From contig JBGPJM010000001.1 of the NCBI GenBank assembly GCA_041485385.1, positions 1 through 64,000 of the forward strand: 64,000 nucleotides of DNA, in the 5' to 3' direction. Both the position numbers and the translations under genes were made by a program. Position 1 is the stretch's first letter. Each line of letters opens with the position of its first letter. The DNA comes from JBGPJM01 sp041485385 (GTDB taxonomy: Bacteria > Planctomycetota > Phycisphaerae > Phycisphaerales > UBA1924). Under the pieces are notes generated by a model, which saw only the letters and a list, made by a program, of their open reading frames with translations, made no database searches and was not told where the DNA came from. Below, piece by piece: positions 34,544-42,643 of this stretch.

Positions 34544-35143
34544 TCACGAGCCCCCCTGGAACAGGCTCCCCCTTTCCAGTTCCAGGAGCAGCCTCTTTCT
34601 TTCGAGCCCTCCGCCGTACCCCCCAAGGCCGCCGCCGCGCTCGATGACCCGGTGGCACGGCACGACGATTGCCACCGGGTTCCGTCCGTTCGCGAGGCCG
34701 ACCGCGCGCTGCCCGTTCTTCATTCCCAGCCTCGCCGCGAGATCGCTGTAGCTCACGGTCTCGCCATAGCGGATGCGCCGCAGCTGGGCCCACACAGCGG
34801 CCTGAAACTCAGTCCCCCGGAGCGCCAGCGGCACACTGAACTCCCGGACGCGCCCCGCGAAGTAGCCCGCCAGCTCCTCTTCCAAGAGCGCGAGGCACTC
34901 GTCGCGCCTGTGCTCGACCTCCGGCGCGCCGTGGGTCGTTTTTCCTATTCGCTCGCCCGCGCGCCGCTCGTCGGTATCGAACTCCAGGAAACAGATCCCC
35001 CGCTGCGCGAGCGCGCCCATCGGCGTCGACGCGGCAACCATCGGTCCCAGCGGCGTTTGGATCGTGCACACATGCGCCACGCCGCAGGCGGCGTCCGGCG
35101 TCGCCGGGTTATGCACCGGTTTCTCCACCGCTCCTCCACGCAA
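34544..35143 (-). CDS. ogt: Methylated-DNA--protein-cysteine methyltransferase
   Basis: This 199-residue DNA repair protein removes O6-alkyl groups from guanine by irreversible transfer to Cys. The active-site motif is VPCHRVIERGGGLGGYGGG (about 163-181), preceded by the HTH region FQAAVWAQLRRIRYGETVSY and GMKNGQRAVGLANGRNP. The N-domain carries TIQTPLGPMVAAST. The start at 35143 is a TTG; the true start may be a GTG a few codons later, since GGAGGA lies inside the first codons. It is divergent from the interrupted CBM48 gene. The Ogt-type assignment rests on the domain order without an Ada N-terminus. Confidence 0.85.
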   Translation of the reverse strand: MRGGAVEKPVHNPATPDAACGVAHVCTIQTPLGPMVAASTPMGALAQRGICFLEFDTDERRAGERIGKTTHGAPEVEHRRDECLALLEEELAGYFAGRVREFSVPLALRGTEFQAAVWAQLRRIRYGETVSYSDLAARLGMKNGQRAVGLANGRNPVAIVVPCHRVIERGGGLGGYGGGLERKRLLLELERGSLFQGGS

Positions 35144-35380
35144 GACCGGACTTATTCCAATCCCCGCTTTCTGTGACCATCCGCCCTATCTGGGAATCAT
35201 ACCGAGACTCCGCCGCGCCTCTCGCTTTCGCGCGAACCTCCGGAGCCGCCCGTGCGAAACGGCAACATCCGCGTCTGATCCGAAAGGGTCGTGCTCGCCC
35301 AGCCTTGTACGGGCGAGGCGGCAGGGCGCGGCTCGTCTCAACCGCGCGCAGTCCAGGTTTGAGCTGTCAGGGAGCCGAGC

Positions 35381-35842
35381 ATGGTCACGCTGACCGACGA
35401 CGGGCGATGCGCCTTCCGCGTCTACCTGCCCCACGCCGGGTAGGTGCTCCTCGTGGGCAGCTTCTCCAACTGGCAAGACGGCGCCACCCAAATGGAGCGT
35501 GACGGCACCGGATGGTGGGCCACGGAGACTCTCGTCCCCCCCGGTGAGCACGAGTTCTCCTACCTTGTCGACGGCGAGCTGTGGATGCCCGACTACGCCG
35601 CCTGCGGCATCCGGCGCAATCATTCCGGCAACTGGATCAGCCTGCTCACGGTCCAGGAGCCCGGTGTGCTCGCCGAGTCCGACCGCCCCGCCGGCGCGGC
35701 CGCCCAGCCCCGCGGCGCGCGCGCGGACCGCGACGCCGATCAGGGGCGCGTCGCCATACGGCCAGGCGCCGGGGATGCGCTCTTCAATACCGAAGGACCG
35801 AGTGCACCTCGCCGTAGCGGCGCAGATGCTCCCGGGCGCTGA
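35381..35842 (+). pseudogene. CBM48 / glycogen-binding-domain gene with in-frame TAG
   Basis: From the ATG at 35381 (GGAG 6 nt upstream) the frame reads MVTLTDDGRCAFRVYLPHAG, then TAG at 35441-35443, then VLLVGSFSNWQDGATQMERD, WATETLVPPGEHEFSYLVDG and ELWMPDYAACGIRRNHSGN. Both halves belong to one AMPK-glycogen-binding/CBM48 domain, in which FRVYLP...A..V.LVGSFNNW is continuous, so the stop is most simply a GAG-to-TAG change. Translation could restart at GTG 35444 without the first strand. The C-terminal ~50 residues are Ala/Arg/Asp-rich and overlap the 3' end of apt (opposite strand), so the true end is uncertain. Confidence 0.7.
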
Positions 35843-36317
35843 GGAAGGTCAGCTCCATCAGCACGGTGATCCCGACGATCGACGCCTTCATCGAGTCCAC
35901 CAGCTCGCAGCAGGCCTTCATCGTCCCGCCTGTCGCCAGGAGGTCGTCCACCAGCAGTACGCGCTGGCCGGGCTCGATCGCGTCGGCGTGGATCTCCATC
36001 GTGTCCTTGCCGTACTCCAGCGAGTAGCTCATCGCCAGCTTCTTCGACGGCAGCTTGCCCGGCTTGCGCACGGGCACGAACCCCGCCGAGAGCGCCTGCG
36101 CGATCGCGATCCCGAAGATGAACCCGCGCGACTCGGCCCCGACCACGAGATCGACCTTCCTCCCGCGGTACGGGTTGGCCATCAGCTCGACCGCCAGAGC
36201 CAGGCCGGCGGGGTCGCGGATGAGCGGCGTGAAGTCCTTGAAGAGGATCCCCGGCTTGGGGAAATCCGGTATGTCGCGGATCAGCGACTTCAGTTGCAGG
36301 ATCTGGTCCGGTTCCAT
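35784..36317 (-). CDS. apt: Adenine phosphoribosyltransferase
   Basis: This 177-residue purine-salvage enzyme converts adenine and PRPP to AMP. It opens with SLIRDIPDFPKPGILFKDFT, the standard APRT N-terminus, then LVVGAESRGFIFG, VPVRKPGKLPSKK (flexible loop) and the PRPP site VLLVDDLLATGGTM. Length matches the family. GGAG is about 10 nt upstream of the ATG at 36317; longer in-frame extensions lack family sequence. The stop lies inside the interrupted CBM48 frame on the other strand. It is divergent from the GroES-like gene. Confidence 0.95.
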   Translation of the reverse strand: MEPDQILQLKSLIRDIPDFPKPGILFKDFTPLIRDPAGLALAVELMANPYRGRKVDLVVGAESRGFIFGIAIAQALSAGFVPVRKPGKLPSKKLAMSYSLEYGKDTMEIHADAIEPGQRVLLVDDLLATGGTMKACCELVDSMKASIVGITVLMELTFLSAREHLRRYGEVHSVLRY

Positions 36318-36457
36318 CCGCAGCCCGCTCCGCGATCCCGTGCCGTCCCCCGCGGTCCACGCGCACGATACACCGCCCGCCCCGGACCCGCCAGAACCCC
36401 ACGGCCCCGCACGCCGCCGCCCTCCCCATCCCCCGCCCCCCCTCCGCCTCTCCTCCC

Positions 36458-36463
36458 TAGACT
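36458..36463 (+). promoter_or_regulatory. -10-like TAGACT, 6 nt before GroES-like ATG (leaderless)
   Basis: TAGACT-CCGGCG-ATG at 36458-36472. There is no Shine-Dalgarno. It is one of six identical geometries in the window. Confidence 0.5.
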
Positions 36464-36469
36464 CCGGCG

Positions 36470-36808
36470 ATGCCGAAGGAACCGCGCGCCACGTCCAAGC
36501 TGGAGATCGTCGAGCCAATCGGCGCCCGCGTGCTTATCCGCAAGGACGAGGACCGCAAAACCACCAAGCAGGGGATCCACCTCCCGGACAAGATCGAGAT
36601 CCCCACGCTGACGGGACGCGTCGTGGCGATCTCCGCGCAGGTCGAGCGCGACGAGAACTACCCCATCAAGCGCTACGACCGCGTGCTGTTCAACCCCAAA
36701 CACGCCATCCCCGTCGAGTTCGAGGGCGACAACCGCCTCTTCGTCATCCCCGTCGAGGACGTCGTCGCCGTCTTCCGGCGCGACGGCGATCCGGAATCCG
36801 GAGCGTAA
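36470..36808 (+). CDS. GroES-like co-chaperonin family protein
   Basis: This 112-residue protein has the Cpn10 pattern: VEPIGARVLIRKDEDRKTTK then GIHLPDKIEIPTLTGRVVAI, YDRVLFNPKHAIPVEFEGDN and FVIPVEDVVAVF. The mobile loop (about 27-40) is shorter and differs from canonical GroES, and the N-terminus has a 10-residue basic extension. No GroEL gene is adjacent, so this may be an orphan, specialised GroES paralogue. The next gene, aroA, begins 66 nt downstream on the same strand. Confidence 0.8.
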   Translation: MPKEPRATSKLEIVEPIGARVLIRKDEDRKTTKQGIHLPDKIEIPTLTGRVVAISAQVERDENYPIKRYDRVLFNPKHAIPVEFEGDNRLFVIPVEDVVAVFRRDGDPESGA

Positions 36809-36874
36809 GCGACCGGCGGCCACCCCCCGCCCCCCCACCCCCACGCCGCCCCGACTTGTGCCGCGCCCTTCACC

Positions 36875-38311
36875 GTGGACCGCACCCAGCTCATCGCGAA
36901 CCTCCGGCTGCCGCTGGACCGGCTGCCCGATCCGCTCCCGATCCCGGTGATCGAGCGCCCGTTCAACGTCTCGATCACGCCGCCCGGCTCCAAGAGCCTG
37001 ACGAACCGCGCGATCGTGCTGGCCGGGCTTGCCGAGGGCACCTCCACCCTGCGCAACGCGCTGGCGGACGCCGACGACGCCCGGGTGATGATCGCGGCCG
37101 TCGAGACGCTGGGGGCCCGCGTGGTCCAGCGCGGTGAGGACCTGCACGTCAGCGGGGTCGGCGGCGCGTGGCGCGTCCCGCGCGAGGGCGTGACGCTGAA
37201 CCTGGGCAACGCCGGCACGGCCACCCGCTTCCTCGCCGCCGCGGCGATCCTCGCCCCGCCGGGGGCCGGGGGGATCACCATCGACGGCAGCGCCCGCATG
37301 CGGCAGCGTCCGATCGGCGAGCTGGTCGCGTTGCTGCGGGAGCTGGGCGTCCGAGTGGACGAACTGGGCAACCCCGGCTTCCCGCCGATCCGCGTGCTGC
37401 CGCCGGCCGATCTGGGCGCGCTCAAGGCGGGGCTGGAGGTCGGCACGACGGCCTCCAGCCAGTTCATCTCGGCGCTGATGCTCGTGGCGCCGATGCTGCC
37501 GCGCGGCCTGCGCCTGGAGTTCACCGGCGAGGTCACCAGCCGCTCGTACGTGGACATGACGCTGGGGCTGCTGACGGCGCTGGGGGTGAGCGTCCACGCC
37601 GCGTCGGACGACGTCGCCGAAATCCGCCCGCTGGGCCCGGCGCACGGGGGCGGGCGCACGCCGCTGTTCTGCTTCGACTACCAGGTTGAACCGGACGCCA
37701 GCGGCGCGACGTACTTCTGGGCCGCCGCGGCGCTGGTGCCCGGCGCGACCTGCACGGTCCCGGGGCTGAACCGCGACTCCCTGCAGCGCGACGCCGAGTT
37801 CGCCGATGAGCTGTTCGACGTCGGGGCCGATGTCCTCTTCGCCAGCCCCGACGGCTCGCCCCCCGCGCCCGCCTCGACTACCGTCACCGGCGCCTCGCCG
37901 ATCCGGCGCGCCGTCGCCGACCTGTCGCTCATGCCCGACGCGGCCATGACTCTCGCCGCCGTCTGCTGCTTCGCCGGCGGGCCGAGCAGGCTTACGGGCC
38001 TCCGCACGCTCCGTGTCAAGGAGACCGACCGCATCGGCGCGCTGCAGCGCGAGCTGGGCAAGGTGGGTGTCGACGTGCAGGCCCGCGCCGCCGACGGCAA
38101 CGAATCGGTCTGCATCACCCCGCCCGCCGGCGGCCTCGACTGCTCGCCCGGGGCGCCGCCGGTCGAGTTCGACACGTACGACGACCACCGCATGGCGATG
38201 TCGCTGGCCCTCATCGGCCTGCGCCGCCCGGGCGTCCTGATCAGGAACGCCGGGTGCGTCGCGAAGACTTACCCGACGTTCTGGCGGGATCTGGCGAAGC
38301 TCTTTGAATAG
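36875..38311 (+). CDS. aroA: 3-phosphoshikimate 1-carboxyvinyltransferase (EPSP synthase)
   Basis: This 478-residue cytoplasmic enzyme of aromatic amino acid synthesis joins shikimate-3-phosphate and phosphoenolpyruvate. The family motifs are complete: TPPGSKSLTNRAIVLAGLAE (about 31-50), LNLGNAGTATRFLAAAAI (about 109-126), DGSARMRQRPIGELV (about 138-152), TASSQFISALMLVAPML, LRVKETDRIGALQRELGK and FDTYDDHRMAMSLALIGL. The start is a GTG at 36875; no clear Shine-Dalgarno is present. A pair of hairpins follows the stop. The enzyme is slightly longer than typical (about 430) because of an N-terminal ~30-residue segment. Confidence 0.95.
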   Translation: MDRTQLIANLRLPLDRLPDPLPIPVIERPFNVSITPPGSKSLTNRAIVLAGLAEGTSTLRNALADADDARVMIAAVETLGARVVQRGEDLHVSGVGGAWRVPREGVTLNLGNAGTATRFLAAAAILAPPGAGGITIDGSARMRQRPIGELVALLRELGVRVDELGNPGFPPIRVLPPADLGALKAGLEVGTTASSQFISALMLVAPMLPRGLRLEFTGEVTSRSYVDMTLGLLTALGVSVHAASDDVAEIRPLGPAHGGGRTPLFCFDYQVEPDASGATYFWAAAALVPGATCTVPGLNRDSLQRDAEFADELFDVGADVLFASPDGSPPAPASTTVTGASPIRRAVADLSLMPDAAMTLAAVCCFAGGPSRLTGLRTLRVKETDRIGALQRELGKVGVDVQARAADGNESVCITPPAGGLDCSPGAPPVEFDTYDDHRMAMSLALIGLRRPGVLIRNAGCVAKTYPTFWRDLAKLFE

Positions 38312-38331
38312 GGCCGGCGCGCACAAAGAGA

Positions 38332-38393
38332 CCCCGGTCATCCCGGGGCCTCCTTGGCCGCGAACGAATCGGTGTGAACTCTCCGGTCACACC
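38332..38393 (+). terminator. Hairpin pair between convergent aroA and PEP-CTERM genes
   Basis: CCCCGG (38332-38337) pairs with CCGGGG (38343-38348). GGTGTGA (38371-38377) pairs with TCACACC (38387-38393). On the plus strand the second hairpin is followed by GGCGGCTTATCTTTTT. The position between two convergent stops suggests a bidirectional terminator. Confidence 0.5.
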
Positions 38394-38399
38394 GGCGGC

Positions 38400-39164
38400 T
38401 TATCTTTTTCGCAGGGCCGCGATGATCGCCCCCAGGCCCAGGAGCGCAAGCGAGCCCGGGGCAGGGATATTCGGCCCGCCGGTCACCTGGAACGCGTAGA
38501 TCGTGTGCGGGAACGTCGAGTCGGCGGGGAGGCCGCCCTCGTTGTCGCCGATCTGGGTGTCACCGGTGTAGTACCAGCGGAGGGTCGTCGGCAGCGGATC
38601 GGAGGGCGTGCCCGTCCCGCCGCTCACCTGCACGAAGCCCGCGTTGTCCACCATGACGTTCTGCGCCGGCTGGACCGGGATCGACCACCCGCCGATCTGG
38701 TACGTCGGGGCATTCCACGCGAATCCGTCGATCAGGATGCCGCTGGAGTTGAAGAAGTCGAAGAAGATCCTGTGACCGCCGCGCCCGCCCGCGGCCGGGC
38801 CGACCGCTCCGCCGATGAACGTGAAGCTGGTGAGGTGCAGGTCGGTCTCGCCGACGCGGTTGCCGGCGAAGTCGTCAACGATGCCATCGCGTCCGCCGAC
38901 GGTCTGGTAGTAGCTGATGGGGCTGAACGGGCTGATGCCGGAGGAATAGAACGCCGTGGGGGGGCCGCCGCGCGGAACGAGCCCCTCGCCGCCGGCGGGC
39001 GGGCTGTCGGGATCGCCGAAGTCGGGCACCGGGATGAACCAGTCGTATTCGTCGATGACCGGATAGGCGGACCGGTCGATCGGATCACCGATCATCTGCG
39101 CGTTGGCCGCGGAGCCGACGCACAGCGCCACTGCCGCGGCGAGGACCGTGTGGGAACACCTCAT
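38400..39164 (-). CDS. PEP-CTERM exported protein
   Basis: This 254-residue exported protein has a signal peptide at 1-22 (VLAAAVALCVGSAANAQ) and a C-terminal sorting tail IPAPGSLALLGLGAIIAALR: a Pro-Glu-Pro-like IPAPG, a hydrophobic helix and a basic end, the PEP-CTERM signal processed by exosortase. The body (about 25-225) is beta-rich with WSIPVQPAQNVMVDNAGFVQ and a DIG-like GGxGRGGHRIFFDFFNSSGI, and no catalytic motif. Exosortase genes must lie elsewhere. GGAG lies 10 nt before the ATG. It probably belongs to the extracellular matrix or surface. Confidence 0.85.
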   Translation of the reverse strand: MRCSHTVLAAAVALCVGSAANAQMIGDPIDRSAYPVIDEYDWFIPVPDFGDPDSPPAGGEGLVPRGGPPTAFYSSGISPFSPISYYQTVGGRDGIVDDFAGNRVGETDLHLTSFTFIGGAVGPAAGGRGGHRIFFDFFNSSGILIDGFAWNAPTYQIGGWSIPVQPAQNVMVDNAGFVQVSGGTGTPSDPLPTTLRWYYTGDTQIGDNEGGLPADSTFPHTIYAFQVTGGPNIPAPGSLALLGLGAIIAALRKR

Positions 39165-39336
39165 CTTGGTCGAGCTCCAGAGGCGAAACGAAGGACACAA
39201 ACTCCGCCCGATCGGGTGATCGGACGGTGACCGGTGTGTCACTCGCTCCTCCGGAATCAGGCGAGCGCGTCAGCGGGGTCTCTCTCGCGCGGCTCGCCTC
39301 TCTAAGATCAAGGTAAGCGACGGTCGCCGTTTACGC

Positions 39337-39348
39337 AAGGAATTCCTT
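39337..39348. promoter_or_regulatory. Perfect 12-bp palindrome AAGGAATTCCTT
   Basis: AAGGAATTCCTT stands out in an AT-richer stretch (39328-39400) between the divergent PEP-CTERM and fabF-like genes. It may be an operator; no regulator can be named. No gene is seen in the rest of the 39165-39491 gap. Confidence 0.35.
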
Positions 39349-39421
39349 ATCAATTCGCGGTGATCAGCACGGCAGATTGCCCGTCTTTACATATTCCACA
39401 AGCCGATAACGCCCGGACCAC

Positions 39422-39427
39422 TAGACT
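39422..39427 (+). promoter_or_regulatory. Possible -10 hexamer TAGACT for the fabF-like gene
   Basis: TAGACT lies 64 nt upstream of the GTG start at 39492, after an AT-rich block. A -35 was not clear. Confidence 0.3.
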
Positions 39428-39491
39428 CCTGTGCCACCCGCCGTTCACGGGTCTTTTGCGATCGGCTTCCGGCCCATCTTGAGGAACCGCC

Positions 39492-40862
39492 GTGCCCGTC
39501 AGCCACCCCCGAGTCGTCATCACCGGACTGGGCGCGGTCTCGTCCATCGGCGCCGGCGTCCCGGCCTTCACCCGCGCGCTCCGGGCCGGGCGGTCGGGTG
39601 TTCGGCCGCTGGACTTCACCGACCCCCACATGGTGTCCACGGTCGCGGCGAAGGTCTGGCCGGACGTATTCGATCCGTGCTCGGTGATGGACGACATGGA
39701 CCAGAGGCGTCTGCCGCGCCTGGTCCCGATGGCGCTGGCGGCGGCGAGGGAGGCGATGGGGCAGGCGGGGATGAAGACCGGTGAGGCGCGCAACGGCGGA
39801 GCGCCGGAGGAAGAAGGGACCGACGGCGCGGTGGACCGCTCGCGGCGCATCGGGCTGATCCTGGGGACCGGCGCAGGGGGGATCGATTTCACGCTCGACC
39901 AGTTCCACACGGTGCACCGGGGAAAGAACGCGTCGCTGTGGACGATCACCAACGCGACGCACGGGAACCTGGCGGGGGAGCTGTCGATCCGGCTGGGGCT
40001 GCGCGGGCCTTCGTGGTGCATCTCCACAGGGTGCGCATCGTCGTCGGACGCGGCGGGGATGGCGCTGCAGCAGCTCCGGATCGCGCGGGATCCCGACCGG
40101 GGCACGCTGGACGGCATGGTGGTCGTTGGCGCCGATGCGCACGTGCGCTGGGAGACGCTCAGCGGGATGGAGCTCTTGAAGGTGATCACGACGCGGGACT
40201 GGAGGGGGGCGGGCGAGGATCCGGCGACGGCCTCGCGCCCGTTCGATGCGACGCGGGACGGGTTCGTGCTCGGGGAAGGGGCCTGGGCGATCGTGCTGGA
40301 GCGCGAGGAGACGGCCCGCCGGCGGGAGGCGACCGTGCTAGGGGAGCTGCTGGGGTACGGCGCCACGTGCGACGCCTTCCACCGCGTGCGCCCCGCGCCG
40401 GACATGGAGGAATCGGCCCGCGCGATGCGGCTGACGATCGCCGACGCCGGCGTGCACCCGCGTGAGATCGAGGTGCTGCACTACCACGGGACCTCGACGA
40501 AGGTGAACGATGCGGCGGAGACAATGGCGGTAAAGATGGCCTTCGGCGACGGCGCGGGCGGGGACGGGCATGCGCGCCGGCTGGTGGGGACCTCGGTGAA
40601 GTCGCAGATCGGCCACCCGCAGGGGGCGTGCGGCCTGGCGGCGCTGGTGGCAACGCTGGCGGGGCTCACGAACCAGGATCAGGGGGAGGGGAGCTTCGTG
40701 GCGCCGACGATCAATCTGCGGCACGCCGACCCGGAGTGCGACCTGGACTACACGCCCAACGCGCCCGCCGCGACCCGGGCCCGCACGGCGTTGATCAACT
40801 GCCTGGCGTTCGGGGCGAAGAACAGCGCGCTGGTGGTGAGGGCGGCGGATCTGCGCGGATGA
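39492..40862 (+). CDS. Beta-ketoacyl-ACP synthase (FabF-type condensing enzyme)
   Basis: This 456-residue condensing enzyme elongates acyl-ACP with malonyl-ACP. The nucleophile is in STGCASSSDAAG (Cys181); His residues are in HYHGTSTKVND and KSQIGHPQGACG, the Cys-His-His triad of KS enzymes. The N-terminus VVITGLGAVSSIGAGVPAF is typical. An extra polar loop at about 95-118 (GEARNGGAPEEEGTDGAVDR) is unusual for FabF. The start is GTG with GAGGAA 5 nt upstream. It could serve fatty acid synthesis or a specialised lipid path, since no other fab gene is adjacent. It is followed 25 nt later by the bamD-like gene. Confidence 0.85.
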   Translation: MPVSHPRVVITGLGAVSSIGAGVPAFTRALRAGRSGVRPLDFTDPHMVSTVAAKVWPDVFDPCSVMDDMDQRRLPRLVPMALAAAREAMGQAGMKTGEARNGGAPEEEGTDGAVDRSRRIGLILGTGAGGIDFTLDQFHTVHRGKNASLWTITNATHGNLAGELSIRLGLRGPSWCISTGCASSSDAAGMALQQLRIARDPDRGTLDGMVVVGADAHVRWETLSGMELLKVITTRDWRGAGEDPATASRPFDATRDGFVLGEGAWAIVLEREETARRREATVLGELLGYGATCDAFHRVRPAPDMEESARAMRLTIADAGVHPREIEVLHYHGTSTKVNDAAETMAVKMAFGDGAGGDGHARRLVGTSVKSQIGHPQGACGLAALVATLAGLTNQDQGEGSFVAPTINLRHADPECDLDYTPNAPAATRARTALINCLAFGAKNSALVVRAADLRG

Positions 40863-40875
40863 ACGCAGACGACGC

Positions 40876-40881
40876 TATGCT
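40876..40881 (+). promoter_or_regulatory. -10-like TATGCT, 6 nt before BamD-like ATG (leaderless)
   Basis: TATGCT-GCGGGC-ATG at 40876-40890. No Shine-Dalgarno precedes the ATG. It matches the shared pattern. Confidence 0.5.
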
Positions 40882-40887
40882 GCGGGC

Positions 40888-41925
40888 ATGAGGATGCGGC
40901 TGGGCGCGGCGGCGGTGATAGTGGTAGCGGTGGCGGGCCGTCCGAGGTTGGTTTGCGCGCAGGCGTCGGAGCTGAGGCTGGACAAGTCGGGGCAGTGGAC
41001 GCCCGGCCCGGCGGCGGCGCCGGCGCCGGGGACCGACGAGGCGCTTATCGCCGAGGCCCGGCGCGAGTTGGCGGAGGACCGTCCGGAGAAGGCGAAGGAC
41101 CTGCTGGATGACTTCATCGACACGCACAAGGACGGGGAGCATCCGCTGCTGGCGCAGGCGTACCTGCTGCGGGGCGACGCGATCACGGCGATGGGTAACG
41201 AGTTCAAAGCTCTGTACGACTACGACAAGGGCGTGATCGAGCGGTTCCCGGGCTCGCCGGAGTACGTCACGGCGCTGGAGCGGGAGCTGGAGATCGGGAT
41301 CCGGTACGTCAACGGGCTGCGCTATACGTGGCTGGGGGTGCGGATCTGGGACGCCTCGGACATCGGGGAGGAGATCCTGATCCGAATCCAGGAGCGGCTG
41401 CCCGGGAGCAGGCTGGCGGAACGCGCCGGGATCGAGCTTGCGGACTTCTACTACCGGAAGCGCGACCTGGAGCTGGCGGCGGTGGCGTACGACCTGTTCC
41501 TGCAGAACTACCCGAACAGCCAGTACCGGATGAAGGCGATGGAGCGCCGCGTGTACGCCGCGATCGCGCGGTTCAAGGGCCCCCGGTACGACGGGTCGAC
41601 GCTCATCGACGCCCAGGTGCTCATCAGGAAGTTCAGCTCGCTGTATCCCGAGGAGGCGAGCAAGGTGGGGCTGGACGAGTCGCTGACGGCGCGGCTGGAG
41701 GAATCGGCCGCGGCGGAGATGCTGGAGACCGCCCGCTGGTACATCAAGCAGGGCGATCCCGTGTCGGCGCGGTACGTGCTGACACGGCTGGTGAGCAAGT
41801 ATCGGCCGACGGCGTCGGCGAACGCGGCGATCGAGATGATGCAGAAGAAGGGGTGGCTGGACAGCAAGGGGGCCGGCGACGCGGGCCAGAAGAACGACCG
41901 GGGCGGAAAGGGGGAGAGCCGATGA
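40888..41925 (+). CDS. BamD-like outer-membrane assembly TPR lipoprotein/protein
   Basis: This 345-residue exported protein has an N-terminal signal (AAAVIVVAVAG, cleavage near VCAQ; no clear lipobox Cys) and TPR-like helices throughout. It matches the YfiO/BamD layout: ARRELAEDRPEKAKDLLDDF, LLAQAYLLRGDAITAMGNEF, YDYDKGVIERFPGSPEYVTA, FLQNYPNSQYRMKAMERRVY. BamD helps fold beta-barrels into the outer membrane. It directly overlaps (ATGA) the LptE-like gene, so the two envelope-assembly genes form an operon. BamD is usually a lipoprotein of ~245 residues, so this longer version is a variant. Confidence 0.75.
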   Translation: MRMRLGAAAVIVVAVAGRPRLVCAQASELRLDKSGQWTPGPAAAPAPGTDEALIAEARRELAEDRPEKAKDLLDDFIDTHKDGEHPLLAQAYLLRGDAITAMGNEFKALYDYDKGVIERFPGSPEYVTALERELEIGIRYVNGLRYTWLGVRIWDASDIGEEILIRIQERLPGSRLAERAGIELADFYYRKRDLELAAVAYDLFLQNYPNSQYRMKAMERRVYAAIARFKGPRYDGSTLIDAQVLIRKFSSLYPEEASKVGLDESLTARLEESAAAEMLETARWYIKQGDPVSARYVLTRLVSKYRPTASANAAIEMMQKKGWLDSKGAGDAGQKNDRGGKGESR

Positions 41926-42446
41926 GCCGGCCCGGCGCGGCCGTTGTGACCTGGCTGGCGGTCTCGTCGTGCCTGGCGGGCTGCTCGTCGGACCCGCACA
42001 GCGGGTACTCGTTCTCGCCCGCGCACGACACCGGGATCGCGACGGTGCACGTGCCGATGTTCCAGAACAACACGTTCAGCCGCGGGCTCGAGGTGGAGCT
42101 GACCGACGCGATCATCAAGGAGATCCAGAAGAGCACGCCGTGGCGGACGACGGCGGAGCCGGCGGCGCAGGCCACGTTGACGGGAACGATCGTGTCGTCG
42201 GAGCTGCGCCCGCTGTCGTATGCGCGGACCAGCGGGCTGGTGCAGGAGGAGGCGGTGGTGCTGACGATCGAGTTCGACTTCAAGGACAATCGGACAGGGA
42301 AGGTGCTGGTGAGCCGGCGGGGGTTCACGGCCAGCGACTCGTTCGTGCCGTCCCGGGTGGTGGGGGAGCGGATCGAGGTCGGCCTGAACGGGGCGATCCA
42401 GAAGCTGGCGAGGGACGTGGTGGCGGAGCTGCGCGCGGCGTGGTAA
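41922..42446 (+). CDS. LptE-like lipopolysaccharide-assembly lipoprotein
   Basis: This 174-residue lipoprotein has the lipobox LAGC (about 18-21, SSCLAGCSS) followed by GYSFSPAHDTGIATVHVPMF, the beta-strand start of LptE/RlpB. It continues NNTFSRGLEVELTDAIIKEI and a helix-strand pair ending IQKLARDVVAELRAAW. LptE plugs the LptD barrel that delivers lipopolysaccharide to the outer leaflet. The start ATG overlaps the bamD-like stop (ATGA), so the two genes are translationally coupled. An 8-bp GC hairpin (42456-42478) lies just after the stop. Assignment rests on layout and operon context. Confidence 0.75.
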   Translation: MSRPGAAVVTWLAVSSCLAGCSSDPHSGYSFSPAHDTGIATVHVPMFQNNTFSRGLEVELTDAIIKEIQKSTPWRTTAEPAAQATLTGTIVSSELRPLSYARTSGLVQEEAVVLTIEFDFKDNRTGKVLVSRRGFTASDSFVPSRVVGERIEVGLNGAIQKLARDVVAELRAAW

Positions 42447-42455
42447 GGCTCCCGG

Positions 42456-42643
42456 GCGGCACCAGTGGCCGGTGCCGCGGGCGCAGTGGGAGCTGGAGCG
42501 CGCCTAGCGTTGAACCGGAGAACCGGGCTGCGGGTGAAGCCGAACATGCTCCGCACAGGTAGCCTTCGCACAAGTTTCACTCATCCAGGGTCGGGGGTGC
42601 GGCGAACATAGGGGGACGCCCGTCGGTTCGAACGGGTGCCCAA
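42456..42643 (+). ncRNA. Possible structured leader or small RNA upstream of ftsH
   Basis: The 261-nt gap before ftsH contains a GCGGCACC/GGTGCCGC stem (42456-42478), a TAGCGT hexamer (about 42508), and a strong hairpin near 42609-42643 in which CGCCCGT pairs with ACGGGTG and an outer GGG pairs with CCC. No known RNA family motif (SRP, RNase P, tmRNA, tRNA) was recognised. It may be an mRNA leader or an independent RNA; low confidence. Confidence 0.25.
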
